The translations under genes were made by a program, and so were the position numbers. The notes below the pieces were generated by a model. That model made no database searches, had not been told where the DNA came from, and saw only the letters and a list, made by a program, of their open reading frames with translations. DNA of 64,000 nucleotides from Caldifarciminota bacterium UBA6260 (GTDB lineage: Bacteria > Hydrothermota > 32-111), in the NCBI GenBank assembly GCA_002441125.1, contig DJVI01000003.1, forward strand, positions 168,714-232,713, read 5' to 3'. Of the stretch, positions 7,823 through 16,054 are shown piece after piece. Position 1 is the stretch's first letter; each line of letters starts with the position of its first letter.

Positions 7823-8100
7823 TTTAAAATTTTTTCTCCATTACCTATCATATTAAGATTCTCTCTGACGATTTTTTCAATATAACTTTTATCATTTTTT
7901 AAAAGGTATATTCTCCTTCTCAGAAGAATATTTTCAACTTTTGTCTTTTTTAACTCGTATTGAAGATTTTTTTCATCAAATTTTGCCTTCATAAGATAAA
8001 CTATCCCCATCTTTGGTTGAAAAAACAAAGATAATAAAGATATGACAAAAATCACAAAAAAGATTTTAAAAAAATTTTTATTTTCTCTTCTTCTAAGCAT
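7819..8100 (-). CDS. ftsB: FtsB/DivIC-family cell-division protein
   Basis: The 93-residue protein has a basic N-terminus (MLRRRENK), one membrane helix (about 12-30) and a periplasmic coiled coil (about 40-75). The tail ends in the short YIEKIVRENLNMIGNGE stretch typical of septum-formation initiators of the FtsB family. FtsB bridges FtsL and FtsQ in the divisome. Its position directly after eno is a classic conserved arrangement. The stop overlaps the next gene by 4 nt. Confidence 0.88.
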   Translation of the reverse strand: MLRRRENKNFFKIFFVIFVISLLSLFFQPKMGIVYLMKAKFDEKNLQYELKKTKVENILLRRRIYLLKNDKSYIEKIVRENLNMIGNGEKILK

Positions 8101-9378
8101 TCACTTCTTTAAATTGTAAAAAGACTCTAATCCCAAAAATTTTGTGTTGTTATCAAACTCTTCTATCCTTATAAGCTGATTATATTTTGCTATCCTCTCA
8201 CTCCTTGAAAGTGAACCTGTTTTTATAAATCCAGTGTTCATTCCAACAGCGAGATCAACAATCGTTACATCTTCAGTTTCTCCAGACCTATGAGAAACAA
8301 CAGCTGTCCAACCAGCTTTTTGTGCCATACTTATAGCTTCAACAGTTTCAGTCAATGTCCCTATTTGGTTAAGTTTTATAAGAACAGAGTTAGCGATTTT
8401 TTCTTCAATACCTTTTCTGATAAGTTTTGGATTTGTAACAAAAATATCATCTCCGACAATCTGTATCTTTTTCCCTAACCTTTCATACATTTTTTTCCAA
8501 CCATTCCAATCATTTTCACCTAAACCATCCTCTATTGAGATTATCGGATACTTTTCTACCCATTTTTCATAAACATCTATCATATATCCACTTTCAACGA
8601 GTTGATTTTCAAACCTATATTTACCATCCTCATAAAAACTGCTCGCTGCACTATCAAGAGCGATATAAATATCTTTTCCGGGTTGATATCCTGCCTTAGA
8701 AATAGCATCCACTAAAATTTTCAAACCTTCCTCATTGTTCTTTAGAGTTGGAGCAAAACCACCCTCATCACCAACTCCAGTAAAATATTTATTATCCTTT
8801 AAAATTTTCTTCAAAGTACCGAATACTTCGCAGTTCATCCTTATAGCATCGGAAAAAGTTTTTGCATTTACCGGAACTATCATATATTCCTGTATATCTA
8901 AATTGTTATCAGCATGAGATCCACCATTAATAACATTTGACATTGGAACTGGTAGAATGTGTGAATAGAAACCACCAATATATTTGTAAAGAGGTATCTG
9001 GAGCTCAGAAGCCATAGATTTTGCAACCGCAACAGAAACTCCCAATATAGCGTTAGCACCAAGTTTAGATTTGTTTTCAGTTCCATCGAGTTCTATCAAT
9101 TTTTTATCAATACCTATCTGATCGAAAGCATCATATCCAACAAGTTCCAAGGCGATAATTTCGTTGACATTTTTTACAGCAGTTAAAACACCTTTACCCA
9201 AAAATCTCTTCTTATCGTTATCTCTAAGTTCAAGAGCTTCCCTTTCACCAGTTGAAGCCCCAGATGGAACAGCAAACCTTCCAACACTTCCACTTTCACA
9301 AACAACATCAACTTCTATAGTTGGATTTCCCCTCGAATCTATTATCTCTCTTGCTCTAATTTCCTCAATAATTGACAT
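8101..9378 (-). CDS. eno: Enolase
   Basis: This enzyme dehydrates 2-phosphoglycerate to phosphoenolpyruvate in glycolysis. The 425-residue protein has the family landmarks ARQ-like AREIIDSRGNPT, PSGASTGEREALELRD, NVINGGSHADNNLDIQE, VGDEGGFAP, IEDG, GDD and SHRSGETED. Catalytic Lys is visible in VLIKLNQIGTLTE. The ATG is preceded by AGGAGG with good spacing. It lies between gatB and ftsB. Length and motifs are entirely ordinary. Confidence 0.98.
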   Translation of the reverse strand: MSIIEEIRAREIIDSRGNPTIEVDVVCESGSVGRFAVPSGASTGEREALELRDNDKKRFLGKGVLTAVKNVNEIIALELVGYDAFDQIGIDKKLIELDGTENKSKLGANAILGVSVAVAKSMASELQIPLYKYIGGFYSHILPVPMSNVINGGSHADNNLDIQEYMIVPVNAKTFSDAIRMNCEVFGTLKKILKDNKYFTGVGDEGGFAPTLKNNEEGLKILVDAISKAGYQPGKDIYIALDSAASSFYEDGKYRFENQLVESGYMIDVYEKWVEKYPIISIEDGLGENDWNGWKKMYERLGKKIQIVGDDIFVTNPKLIRKGIEEKIANSVLIKLNQIGTLTETVEAISMAQKAGWTAVVSHRSGETEDVTIVDLAVGMNTGFIKTGSLSRSERIAKYNQLIRIEEFDNNTKFLGLESFYNLKK

Positions 9379-9386
9379 TTTTCCTC

Positions 9387-10808
9387 CTATTTTTTTAAAA
9401 TCTCTTTTAACTTTTCATTTATCAGTTTCGGATTTGCTCTATTTTTAGTTTTTTTCATACACTGCCCAACGAGATAACCAAAAAGTTTATCTTCACCATT
9501 TTTATATCTTTCAACTTCCTTACCGTTCTCTTCAATTACTTCCATTATCATATTCTCAACATCTTTTTCGTTTAAAGATAAATTTTCCCCTTCAGATTTA
9601 ATTATAGTATCTGGGGCATTCCCTGTCAAAGACATTTTTTTCAAAATATCCTGAGCAAAATTCAAATTAACTTTTTCTTCATCTATCATCAATAAAAGTT
9701 TGTTCAGATCTTTGTGGTTGAATTTTAAATCTTTCACTCCCATTTTTTTCTCATTCAATATTGCCGGAATCTCTCTTATAAAAAATTTAGTAACCCTTTT
9801 CAAATTCTTAACTCCATCAATACTATTTTCAAAAAAATCAGCGAAATCTTTATCCGATGCTATAATTTCGCTTTCCTCAAAATTCAAACCATAATCTTTT
9901 TGGAATCTTTCCATCTTCTGAAGTGGTAATTCAACAATACTTTTCTTAACATCTTCAATAAAATTTTCCGAAAGAATAAGATCCGGAAGATCAGGCTCAG
10001 GGAAATACCTGTATTCAGAAACACTTTCCTTCTTTCTCATCGGTCTTAATTCCTGTTTCTTCTCGTCAAAAAGCATTGTGACTGAAACTATTTTTTCACC
10101 TTTTGATAAAAGATCCTTCTGTCTTTCTATTTCAAGTATTATCCCTTTTTCAATAGATTTAAAGGAGTTAAGATTTTTTATCTCAGTTTTTGTTCCAAGT
10201 TTTTCATCATCTTTTTTTCTGAGAGAGATGTTTGGTTCTCCCCTCAACTCTCCAAACTCCATATTGGCTGTTGAAACATCAAGGTATCTCACTATTCTCT
10301 GCAGATTTTCAAGATACTCTATAACCTCTTTCTCCGAGTTGAAATCAGGCTCAGTAACTATCTCCATCAAAGGAACTCCAGCCCTGTTAAAATCGAGTAA
10401 ACTGTTTTGGTCCTGATCATGTATCATCTTTCCTGTATCCTCTTCAAGATGTATCCTTCTTATCCTTACCTTTTTTCCAGACCTTAGTTGCATATAACCT
10501 GAAGTTGCAAGAGGAAATTCATGTTGGGTAATCTGGTAACCTTTTGGAAGATCAGGATAAAAATAATTTTTTCTTGCGAAACCAGAAATTCTGTTTATGT
10601 TGCAGTTCAAAGCGAGAGCAGTTTTTATAGCGAGAGGAACAACTTCAAAATTCAATGTCGGCATAACACCGGGCATACCCATACAAATAGGGCAAACATT
10701 TTTGTTAGGTTCATCGGTAAATTCTGCAGAACATTTGCAAAAAATTTTGCTCTTAGTTTTTATCTGAATATGAGTTTCTACACCTATCGTTACAATGTAT
10801 TCATTCAT
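9387..10808 (-). CDS. gatB: Aspartyl/glutamyl-tRNA amidotransferase subunit B
   Basis: GatB is the kinase and tRNA-binding subunit of GatCAB, which converts Glu-tRNA(Gln) and Asp-tRNA(Asn) to the amidated forms. The 473-residue protein shows GVETHIQI, the zinc-site-like CPICMGMPG region, the RKNYFYPDLPKGYQITQ motif, and the EDTGK motif. The C-terminal YqeY-like helical domain ends near residue 473. The start codon overlaps the end of gatA by 8 nt. Presence of GatCAB implies that at least one of Gln-tRNA or Asn-tRNA is made indirectly here. Confidence 0.98.
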   Translation of the reverse strand: MNEYIVTIGVETHIQIKTKSKIFCKCSAEFTDEPNKNVCPICMGMPGVMPTLNFEVVPLAIKTALALNCNINRISGFARKNYFYPDLPKGYQITQHEFPLATSGYMQLRSGKKVRIRRIHLEEDTGKMIHDQDQNSLLDFNRAGVPLMEIVTEPDFNSEKEVIEYLENLQRIVRYLDVSTANMEFGELRGEPNISLRKKDDEKLGTKTEIKNLNSFKSIEKGIILEIERQKDLLSKGEKIVSVTMLFDEKKQELRPMRKKESVSEYRYFPEPDLPDLILSENFIEDVKKSIVELPLQKMERFQKDYGLNFEESEIIASDKDFADFFENSIDGVKNLKRVTKFFIREIPAILNEKKMGVKDLKFNHKDLNKLLLMIDEEKVNLNFAQDILKKMSLTGNAPDTIIKSEGENLSLNEKDVENMIMEVIEENGKEVERYKNGEDKLFGYLVGQCMKKTKNRANPKLINEKLKEILKK

Positions 10809-12189
10809 CCTTTTTTATCTCCTCTTCAATAATTTTAACCCAATCTAAAAGGTTATCATCATCGTTTCTTTTTCCTATGAATTGTACTCCAATCGGAAGT
10901 TTTCCATAATAACCTGCGTTTATATTGATAGCTGGTACATTTGCAAGATTTGCAAACGCTGTGAGAGAATCTGAAAGATGCATCATAACTGGGTCATCAA
11001 CCCTTTCCCCTATTTTAAAAGGTAAAGATAATGATGTTGGTAAAACCATCATATCAAAATTTTCAAATATCCTATCAACACTGTTTGATATGTAATCTCT
11101 CAATTTAAAAGATAGGGAATAGTATTTACCATTTTCATACATCAAAAGATATGTTCCAGTCATTATCCTTCTTTTAACTTCTTTTCCGAACCCCTCGCCT
11201 CTAACCTTTGAATATATATCGAAAAGGTCATTTCCTGAAACTTTCTGTAAACCATACTTTATACCATCATACCTTGCAAGGTTAGATGAAGCTTCACACA
11301 TAGTCTGTATCTTGTATGCAGCCATAGATAGATCTATGAAATCAAGGTTAACAGGTTGCAAAGAAAATCCCATCCTCTCAAGTTTGGAGCAGATTTCCTC
11401 ATACTTTTTCGTAACTTTTAAATCAGCGTGTGGAATATCTTTAACAAAACAGATCTTTTTCAAATCCCTTTTTTCATTTTTATAATCATCTATAGTACTA
11501 TCATGTTCATCGTTGCCTCTTACAATTTTGAAAACTTTTTTACAATCTGAAACATTTAAGGTTATTATTCCAACAGTATCAAGTGAAGAAGAAAAAGCAA
11601 CAAGACCATACCTTGAAATCTTCCCGTAAGTTGGTTTGAATCCCACAACCCCGCAGAAAGAAGCAGGTTGCCTGACAGAACCACCAGTATCTGAACCTAT
11701 TGAAAATGTAGAATGTTTTGAAGCAACAGAAACTGCACTTCCTCCACTCGAACCACCAGGAACATATTCTCTGTCACATGGATTTTTAACAACTCCAAAA
11801 AATGATGTCTCGTTCGACGAACCCATAGCGAACTCATCGAGATTGTTCTTTCCTATAAGAACCGCTCCACATTTTTTTAACCTTTGATAGACAGTTGAAT
11901 CGTAGGGACTTATAAAATCTGATAAGATCTTTGAACCGCAAGTCATCCTTAACCCTTTCACAGCAAAATTATCTTTAAGAGAAAAAGGTATCCCATCTAT
12001 ATCTGAAACTGTATCTCCCTTTTTATACCTTTTTTCTGAAAGGTATGCAGTTTCGTATGCAATATTTTTAGATAGAGTTATAAAATCGTTTAGATCATCC
12101 TCATCAATCTTTTTGTATAAATTATCAACTATTTCAACAGGGGAAACTTTTCCTGTAATAAAAGATTCTCTCAAATCCTCAATATTCAT
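10801..12189 (-). CDS. gatA: Glutamyl-tRNA(Gln) amidotransferase subunit A
   Basis: GatA is the amidase subunit that releases ammonia from glutamine. The 462-residue amidase-signature protein carries the catalytic Lys in PFSLKDNFAVKG. The Ser-cisSer pair is in the GGSSGGSAVSVAS and GSDTGGSVRQPASFCG stretches, followed by GFKPTYG. The start has AAGGAG 6 nt upstream and overlaps the gatC stop by 4 nt. The gatC-gatA-gatB order is complete. Confidence 0.98.
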   Translation of the reverse strand: MNIEDLRESFITGKVSPVEIVDNLYKKIDEDDLNDFITLSKNIAYETAYLSEKRYKKGDTVSDIDGIPFSLKDNFAVKGLRMTCGSKILSDFISPYDSTVYQRLKKCGAVLIGKNNLDEFAMGSSNETSFFGVVKNPCDREYVPGGSSGGSAVSVASKHSTFSIGSDTGGSVRQPASFCGVVGFKPTYGKISRYGLVAFSSSLDTVGIITLNVSDCKKVFKIVRGNDEHDSTIDDYKNEKRDLKKICFVKDIPHADLKVTKKYEEICSKLERMGFSLQPVNLDFIDLSMAAYKIQTMCEASSNLARYDGIKYGLQKVSGNDLFDIYSKVRGEGFGKEVKRRIMTGTYLLMYENGKYYSLSFKLRDYISNSVDRIFENFDMMVLPTSLSLPFKIGERVDDPVMMHLSDSLTAFANLANVPAININAGYYGKLPIGVQFIGKRNDDDNLLDWVKIIEEEIKKDE

Positions 12190-12479
12190 TCTTTCTCCTT
12201 AATTATCTTTGGTAGAACTATATAATTATTTTTAACATTTTTGGAGTTCATAAGCATATCTTCACTTGTAAAAATTTTTTCCGGAGTATCATTGTTGAAA
12301 AGAGTTAAGTACCTTTTATAGTAATCTCCATCCTTTATCTCTTTAAGATCAACTTTTTTCAAAATCCTTTCTATATCTGCAAAGATATCATTTATCTGCT
12401 CAAGAAATTTAGATTTTTCATCCTCTTCCAATTCTATGAAAGAATGTTTCGCGAGTTCTTCCAAAAGTTTTTTATCCAT
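12186..12479 (-). CDS. gatC: Glutamyl-tRNA(Gln) amidotransferase subunit C
   Basis: The 97-residue GatC wraps around and stabilises GatA and GatB. It shows the family pattern of an N-terminal two-helix region (KHSFIELEEDEKSKF, INDIFADIERILKKVD). An extended tail follows, including RYLTLFNNDTPEKIFTSEDMLMN and ending in NYIVLPKII. It lies 1 nt after the pcrA stop codon and overlaps gatA by 4 nt. Confidence 0.92.
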   Translation of the reverse strand: MDKKLLEELAKHSFIELEEDEKSKFLEQINDIFADIERILKKVDLKEIKDGDYYKRYLTLFNNDTPEKIFTSEDMLMNSKNVKNNYIVLPKIIKEKE

Positions 12480-12480
12480 T

Positions 12481-14625
12481 TCACTTCCTTGTTAAATTCG
12501 CATATTCAGCAAAAATTTTTTTAACATCACCATTCAAAAATTGTATTATGAGTATTTCATCCTCTCCAGAACCTTTTTTCCCTTTAATTATACCTTCACC
12601 GAAAATGGGATGTATAACTCTTTCGTTTATATTAAATTTACTCTTCTTTTCTATTTTTGTTTCATTCTCAAAATCATATTTTCTTGTAGAGATACTTTTC
12701 ATTCTATCGAAATGGTCAACTATTTTATTCTCAAAACCTATCTCTTTCAAAAACCTTGAAGGTACTCTGAAAGATGACTCCTGATAATAGAATCTTTCAA
12801 CAGCATAAGTTAAAAAAAGATTTTTTTTCGCTCTCGTTAAAGCAACATATAAAAGTCTCCTCTCCTCTTCACAGTTAGAGTCCTCTTCAAAAGAGTTTCT
12901 ATGAGGGAAAAGACCATCTTCGAGCCCTGTCACAAAAACATTTTCAAACTCGAGTCCCTTTGCATTATGAACAGTCATTAAAAGAAGAGAATCGTCATCT
13001 TTATAATCATCAATATCGGTGTAGAGAGAGATCATATCAAGGTATGATGATATAGATTTGTCATCATTTTTCAAAACGAACTCCTTAGCGGAGTTTAATA
13101 ATTCCTGTATGTTTTCGAGTCTCGAATATTTTTCATCCTTTTCCATCTTTTCGAAAAGTTTTTCAAAATCTATAGAATCTACCAAAAATTCCAAAGCATT
13201 ATAAACATTATCTTTATTTTTTTCAACATTTTCAATTATATCCACAAACTCTTTTAAACTAATTTTAACTTTTGTGTTTTCAGAAAAATCCGTATCAAAA
13301 TTTTTCAAACTATCCCATATCGAAAGGTCTTTAGATCTCGCATTCTCTATAATATATTTTAATGTAACATCGCCTATTCCTCTCTTTGGAAAATTTATTA
13401 TCCTTTTTAAAGAGATCTCATCGTTCTTATTCACTGTAAAGGATAAGTATGAAAGAAGATCTTTTATCTCTTTTCTTTCAAAAAATTTTATGTTACCTAT
13501 TATAGTATACCTTACATTGTTTTTTCTCAAAATCTCTTCAAAAGGTCTTGATTGTGCATTAGTCCTATAGAGTATAGCAAAATCTTTCAACCTTTTACCT
13601 CGACTGTTTTTAATCTCGAGTATCTTATCAACAACAAAAAGTGCTTCATCCCTCTCATCTTTACATCTAACAATTCTAACATTCTCCCCATCCTCAAAAG
13701 ATGACCATAAAACTTTTTCTTTCCTTTTTAAATTGTTTTTAATAACTTTGTTCGCTATATTCAGAATATTTCTTGTCGAACGATAGTTCTGTTCAAGTTT
13801 CACTATTTTTGTTTCCGGAAAATGCTTTTCGAATTCGAGGATATTTTTTATCTCTGCACCTCTGAAACCGTATATCGATTGATCATCATCACCAACTACC
13901 GTTATATGGTTTTTCCCATCGTATATACTTTTTAAAATCAAAAATTGAGCATAGTTTGTATCCTGATATTCGTCAACAAGGATATATTTGATTCTTTCGG
14001 AAAATTTTTTTCTGAAGATTTCATTCTCATCAAAAATCCTTATAGTTTCTAAAAGCAGATCATCAAAATCGTAAGCATCATTTTTTTTCAAAGTTTCCTG
14101 ATACTGAATATATATATCTTTTATTTTTTTAAATGAATAATCTTCAGAGTCAAGATCGTCAGGGGAAATCATTTTGTTTTTCAAAGATGAAATTATCCTA
14201 CAAACAACCTTTGGTTCAAGATCATGAATATTTTTTTCTTTTAAAATATTTTTTATAACACTTTTAGAATCATCAACATCGTATATTGAAAAATATGGAT
14301 TTTTCATCCTTTCCCATCTGAACCTTTTTATTATCCTTACACACATAGAATGGAAAGTTCCTATCATCATATTTTTCACAGGATACCCTAAAAGCTTTTC
14401 AACTCTTTCTTTCATCTCATCCGCAGCTTTGTTTGTAAAAGTTACAGCAAAGATGTTCTCCGGGTTTGAAAGATCCTTTTTTAAAAGATAAAAAATTTTG
14501 TATGTTAAAACTCTTGTTTTTCCAGAACCTGCTCCAGCAAGAACGAGTAATGGAGATTTTAGGTATAAAACCGCCTCTCTCTGTTTTTCGTTCAATTCAT
14601 TTAAGAAACTGTTATCAACATCCAT
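12481..14625 (-). CDS. pcrA: UvrD/PcrA-type ATP-dependent DNA helicase
   Basis: This SF1A 3'-5' helicase acts in repair and replication restart. The 714-residue protein opens with a Q-motif (LNEKQREAV) and Walker A AGAGSGKTRVLTYK. Other landmarks are motif Ia (FAVTFTNKAADEM), motif II (ILVDEYQDTNYAQF), motif III (GDDDQSIYGFRGA), motif V (LMTVHNAKGLEF) and motif VI (RRLLYVALTRAKK). The C-terminal Tudor-like tail (VIHPIFGEGIIKG) is typical of PcrA and binds RNA polymerase in relatives. It begins one base after the epimerase stop. Confidence 0.95.
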   Translation of the reverse strand: MDVDNSFLNELNEKQREAVLYLKSPLLVLAGAGSGKTRVLTYKIFYLLKKDLSNPENIFAVTFTNKAADEMKERVEKLLGYPVKNMMIGTFHSMCVRIIKRFRWERMKNPYFSIYDVDDSKSVIKNILKEKNIHDLEPKVVCRIISSLKNKMISPDDLDSEDYSFKKIKDIYIQYQETLKKNDAYDFDDLLLETIRIFDENEIFRKKFSERIKYILVDEYQDTNYAQFLILKSIYDGKNHITVVGDDDQSIYGFRGAEIKNILEFEKHFPETKIVKLEQNYRSTRNILNIANKVIKNNLKRKEKVLWSSFEDGENVRIVRCKDERDEALFVVDKILEIKNSRGKRLKDFAILYRTNAQSRPFEEILRKNNVRYTIIGNIKFFERKEIKDLLSYLSFTVNKNDEISLKRIINFPKRGIGDVTLKYIIENARSKDLSIWDSLKNFDTDFSENTKVKISLKEFVDIIENVEKNKDNVYNALEFLVDSIDFEKLFEKMEKDEKYSRLENIQELLNSAKEFVLKNDDKSISSYLDMISLYTDIDDYKDDDSLLLMTVHNAKGLEFENVFVTGLEDGLFPHRNSFEEDSNCEEERRLLYVALTRAKKNLFLTYAVERFYYQESSFRVPSRFLKEIGFENKIVDHFDRMKSISTRKYDFENETKIEKKSKFNINERVIHPIFGEGIIKGKKGSGEDEILIIQFLNGDVKKIFAEYANLTRK

Positions 14626-14626
14626 A

Positions 14627-15589
14627 TCAAAATCTATAATATTCTTTAAACCAAAGGTAAAACTTCCTTATCCCTTCTTCAATATCAGTCCTGGGTTCAT
14701 AGTTTAAAATCTTTTTACTTTTTTTTATATCGGCGAATGTTTTTTTCATATCAAAACTTTTTCTTTCCTCTTCAACATATTTGAAATCTGGAATCAGTTT
14801 TTTTATTATCCTCAAAACTTCCTCTATTTTCACAGGTTTTGAACATCCTATGTTTAAAATATCCAAACCTTTTAAGTTTTCAACATACTCTATCGATCTT
14901 TTTATCATCTCAACTCCATCATCTATGTATGTGAAATCCCTTTCAGTGTTTGGAAATACAACAGATCTTTTCCCTTTATAATGGTTTAAAAAAAATTTAT
15001 GTAACATCAGATCTGGTCTCTGTGAAGGTCCATAGAATGTGAACAACCTCAAAATAAGAAAATCCATACCAAAATTTTCACAGAAGAATTTTGCGATATT
15101 TTCTCCTTCAACTTTTGTAAAGCCATAAAAAGATATTGGAGATGGAGTAAAATTTTCTTTGAAAGGAACTCTATTGTTACCATAAATCGAAGATGAAGAA
15201 GAAAAAATAATTTTTTCAATTCTATATTTTTTTGCCATTTCAAAAATGTTGAAACTTCCTTTTACATTATTCTCAAAATAATCTCGCATCATTTCGTTTG
15301 AAAAATGGACACCGGGAAGTGCTGCAAGATGTATAATAAGATCTATTTTATACTCTTTAAAAAAATCCTCTAAATTTTTTTTGTCCTTTATATCAATATT
15401 AAAAATGTTTTTGTAATTTTTATTTTTTTCTATCTTTTTTGTCAGATAAAGATTGTAAAGCTTCTGTCTAACATCATAATAATCTGAAAAATTATCAATG
15501 ATGAAAATATTATATTTCTTTTGATCGAGTTTTTTATAGAGAGAACTCCCTATAAAACCAGCACCACCTGTTATAAGAATATTTTTCAT
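14627..15589 (-). CDS. NAD-dependent nucleotide-sugar epimerase (UDP-glucuronate 4-epimerase-like)
   Basis: The 320-residue extended SDR protein has the NAD motif GGAGFIG (8-14), the Ser-rich catalytic strand SSSSSIYG and the YGFTK active-site Tyr/Lys. The sequence DNFSDYYDVRQK after the first strand is typical of UDP-glucuronate epimerases, but substrate is not proven. It supplies a sugar nucleotide for surface polysaccharide. It is the first gene of a long operon and shows no Shine-Dalgarno sequence. The promoter -10 box ends only 8 nt upstream of the ATG, so the mRNA is probably leaderless or nearly so. Confidence 0.88.
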   Translation of the reverse strand: MKNILITGGAGFIGSSLYKKLDQKKYNIFIIDNFSDYYDVRQKLYNLYLTKKIEKNKNYKNIFNIDIKDKKNLEDFFKEYKIDLIIHLAALPGVHFSNEMMRDYFENNVKGSFNIFEMAKKYRIEKIIFSSSSSIYGNNRVPFKENFTPSPISFYGFTKVEGENIAKFFCENFGMDFLILRLFTFYGPSQRPDLMLHKFFLNHYKGKRSVVFPNTERDFTYIDDGVEMIKRSIEYVENLKGLDILNIGCSKPVKIEEVLRIIKKLIPDFKYVEEERKSFDMKKTFADIKKSKKILNYEPRTDIEEGIRKFYLWFKEYYRF

Positions 15590-15597
15590 ATCTTTTT

Positions 15598-15625
15598 ATC
15601 ATAACAGAATATTGAATGTTGTCAA
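15598..15625 (-). promoter_or_regulatory. Promoter of the epimerase-pcrA-gat-eno operon
   Basis: On the minus strand TTGACA (15620-15625) and TATGAT (15598-15603) are 16 bp apart. The predicted transcription start is within about two bases of the ATG at 15589. Confidence 0.7.
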
Positions 15626-15937
15626 CTTTCATCACTTTTAAAATTAACCCCTATTTTGATCCATTTGTGTTAACTACATTTTTCAAATATTTCTATTATA
15701 GTGTTATGTGGTATTCAACTTATTTTAAAATTTTAATTTTTTAAAATAAAATTATATTTTAATGAAAGTAAATTTCCGCTGATCTATCTTTAAAAATTTT
15801 CAAAACATTTTCATGTTGAACACTAAAACATTTAACATGTTCAGAAAAATATAGTATCTAAACTTCACCGCTTTAAATTGTAAAATTTAATTTTGAAATT
15901 CAAATTTTTATCTTCAGATCTATTTGCTGTCACAATA
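15626..15937. other. AT-rich divergent intergenic region with no recognised element
   Basis: This stretch between the two divergent promoters is very AT-rich. It contains many short A and T runs and no open frame with a ribosome site. I see no tRNA, strong hairpin or known riboswitch pattern in it. Confidence 0.5.
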
Positions 15938-15966
15938 TTGACATAGATTTGAATAGATATTATCAT
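15938..15966 (+). promoter_or_regulatory. Promoter of the enoate-reductase-like gene
   Basis: TTGACA (15938-15943) and TATCAT (15961-15966) are 17 bp apart. The predicted leader to the ATG at 16055 is about 80 nt and ends with an AAAGGA ribosome site. Confidence 0.7.
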
Positions 15967-16054
15967 AAAAAATGTCAAAAGTAATAATAAAGGGTTACAA
16001 GCAAAATATTTATAAGATATTCTCAACATATTGAAAAACAAAAAAGGATAATAT

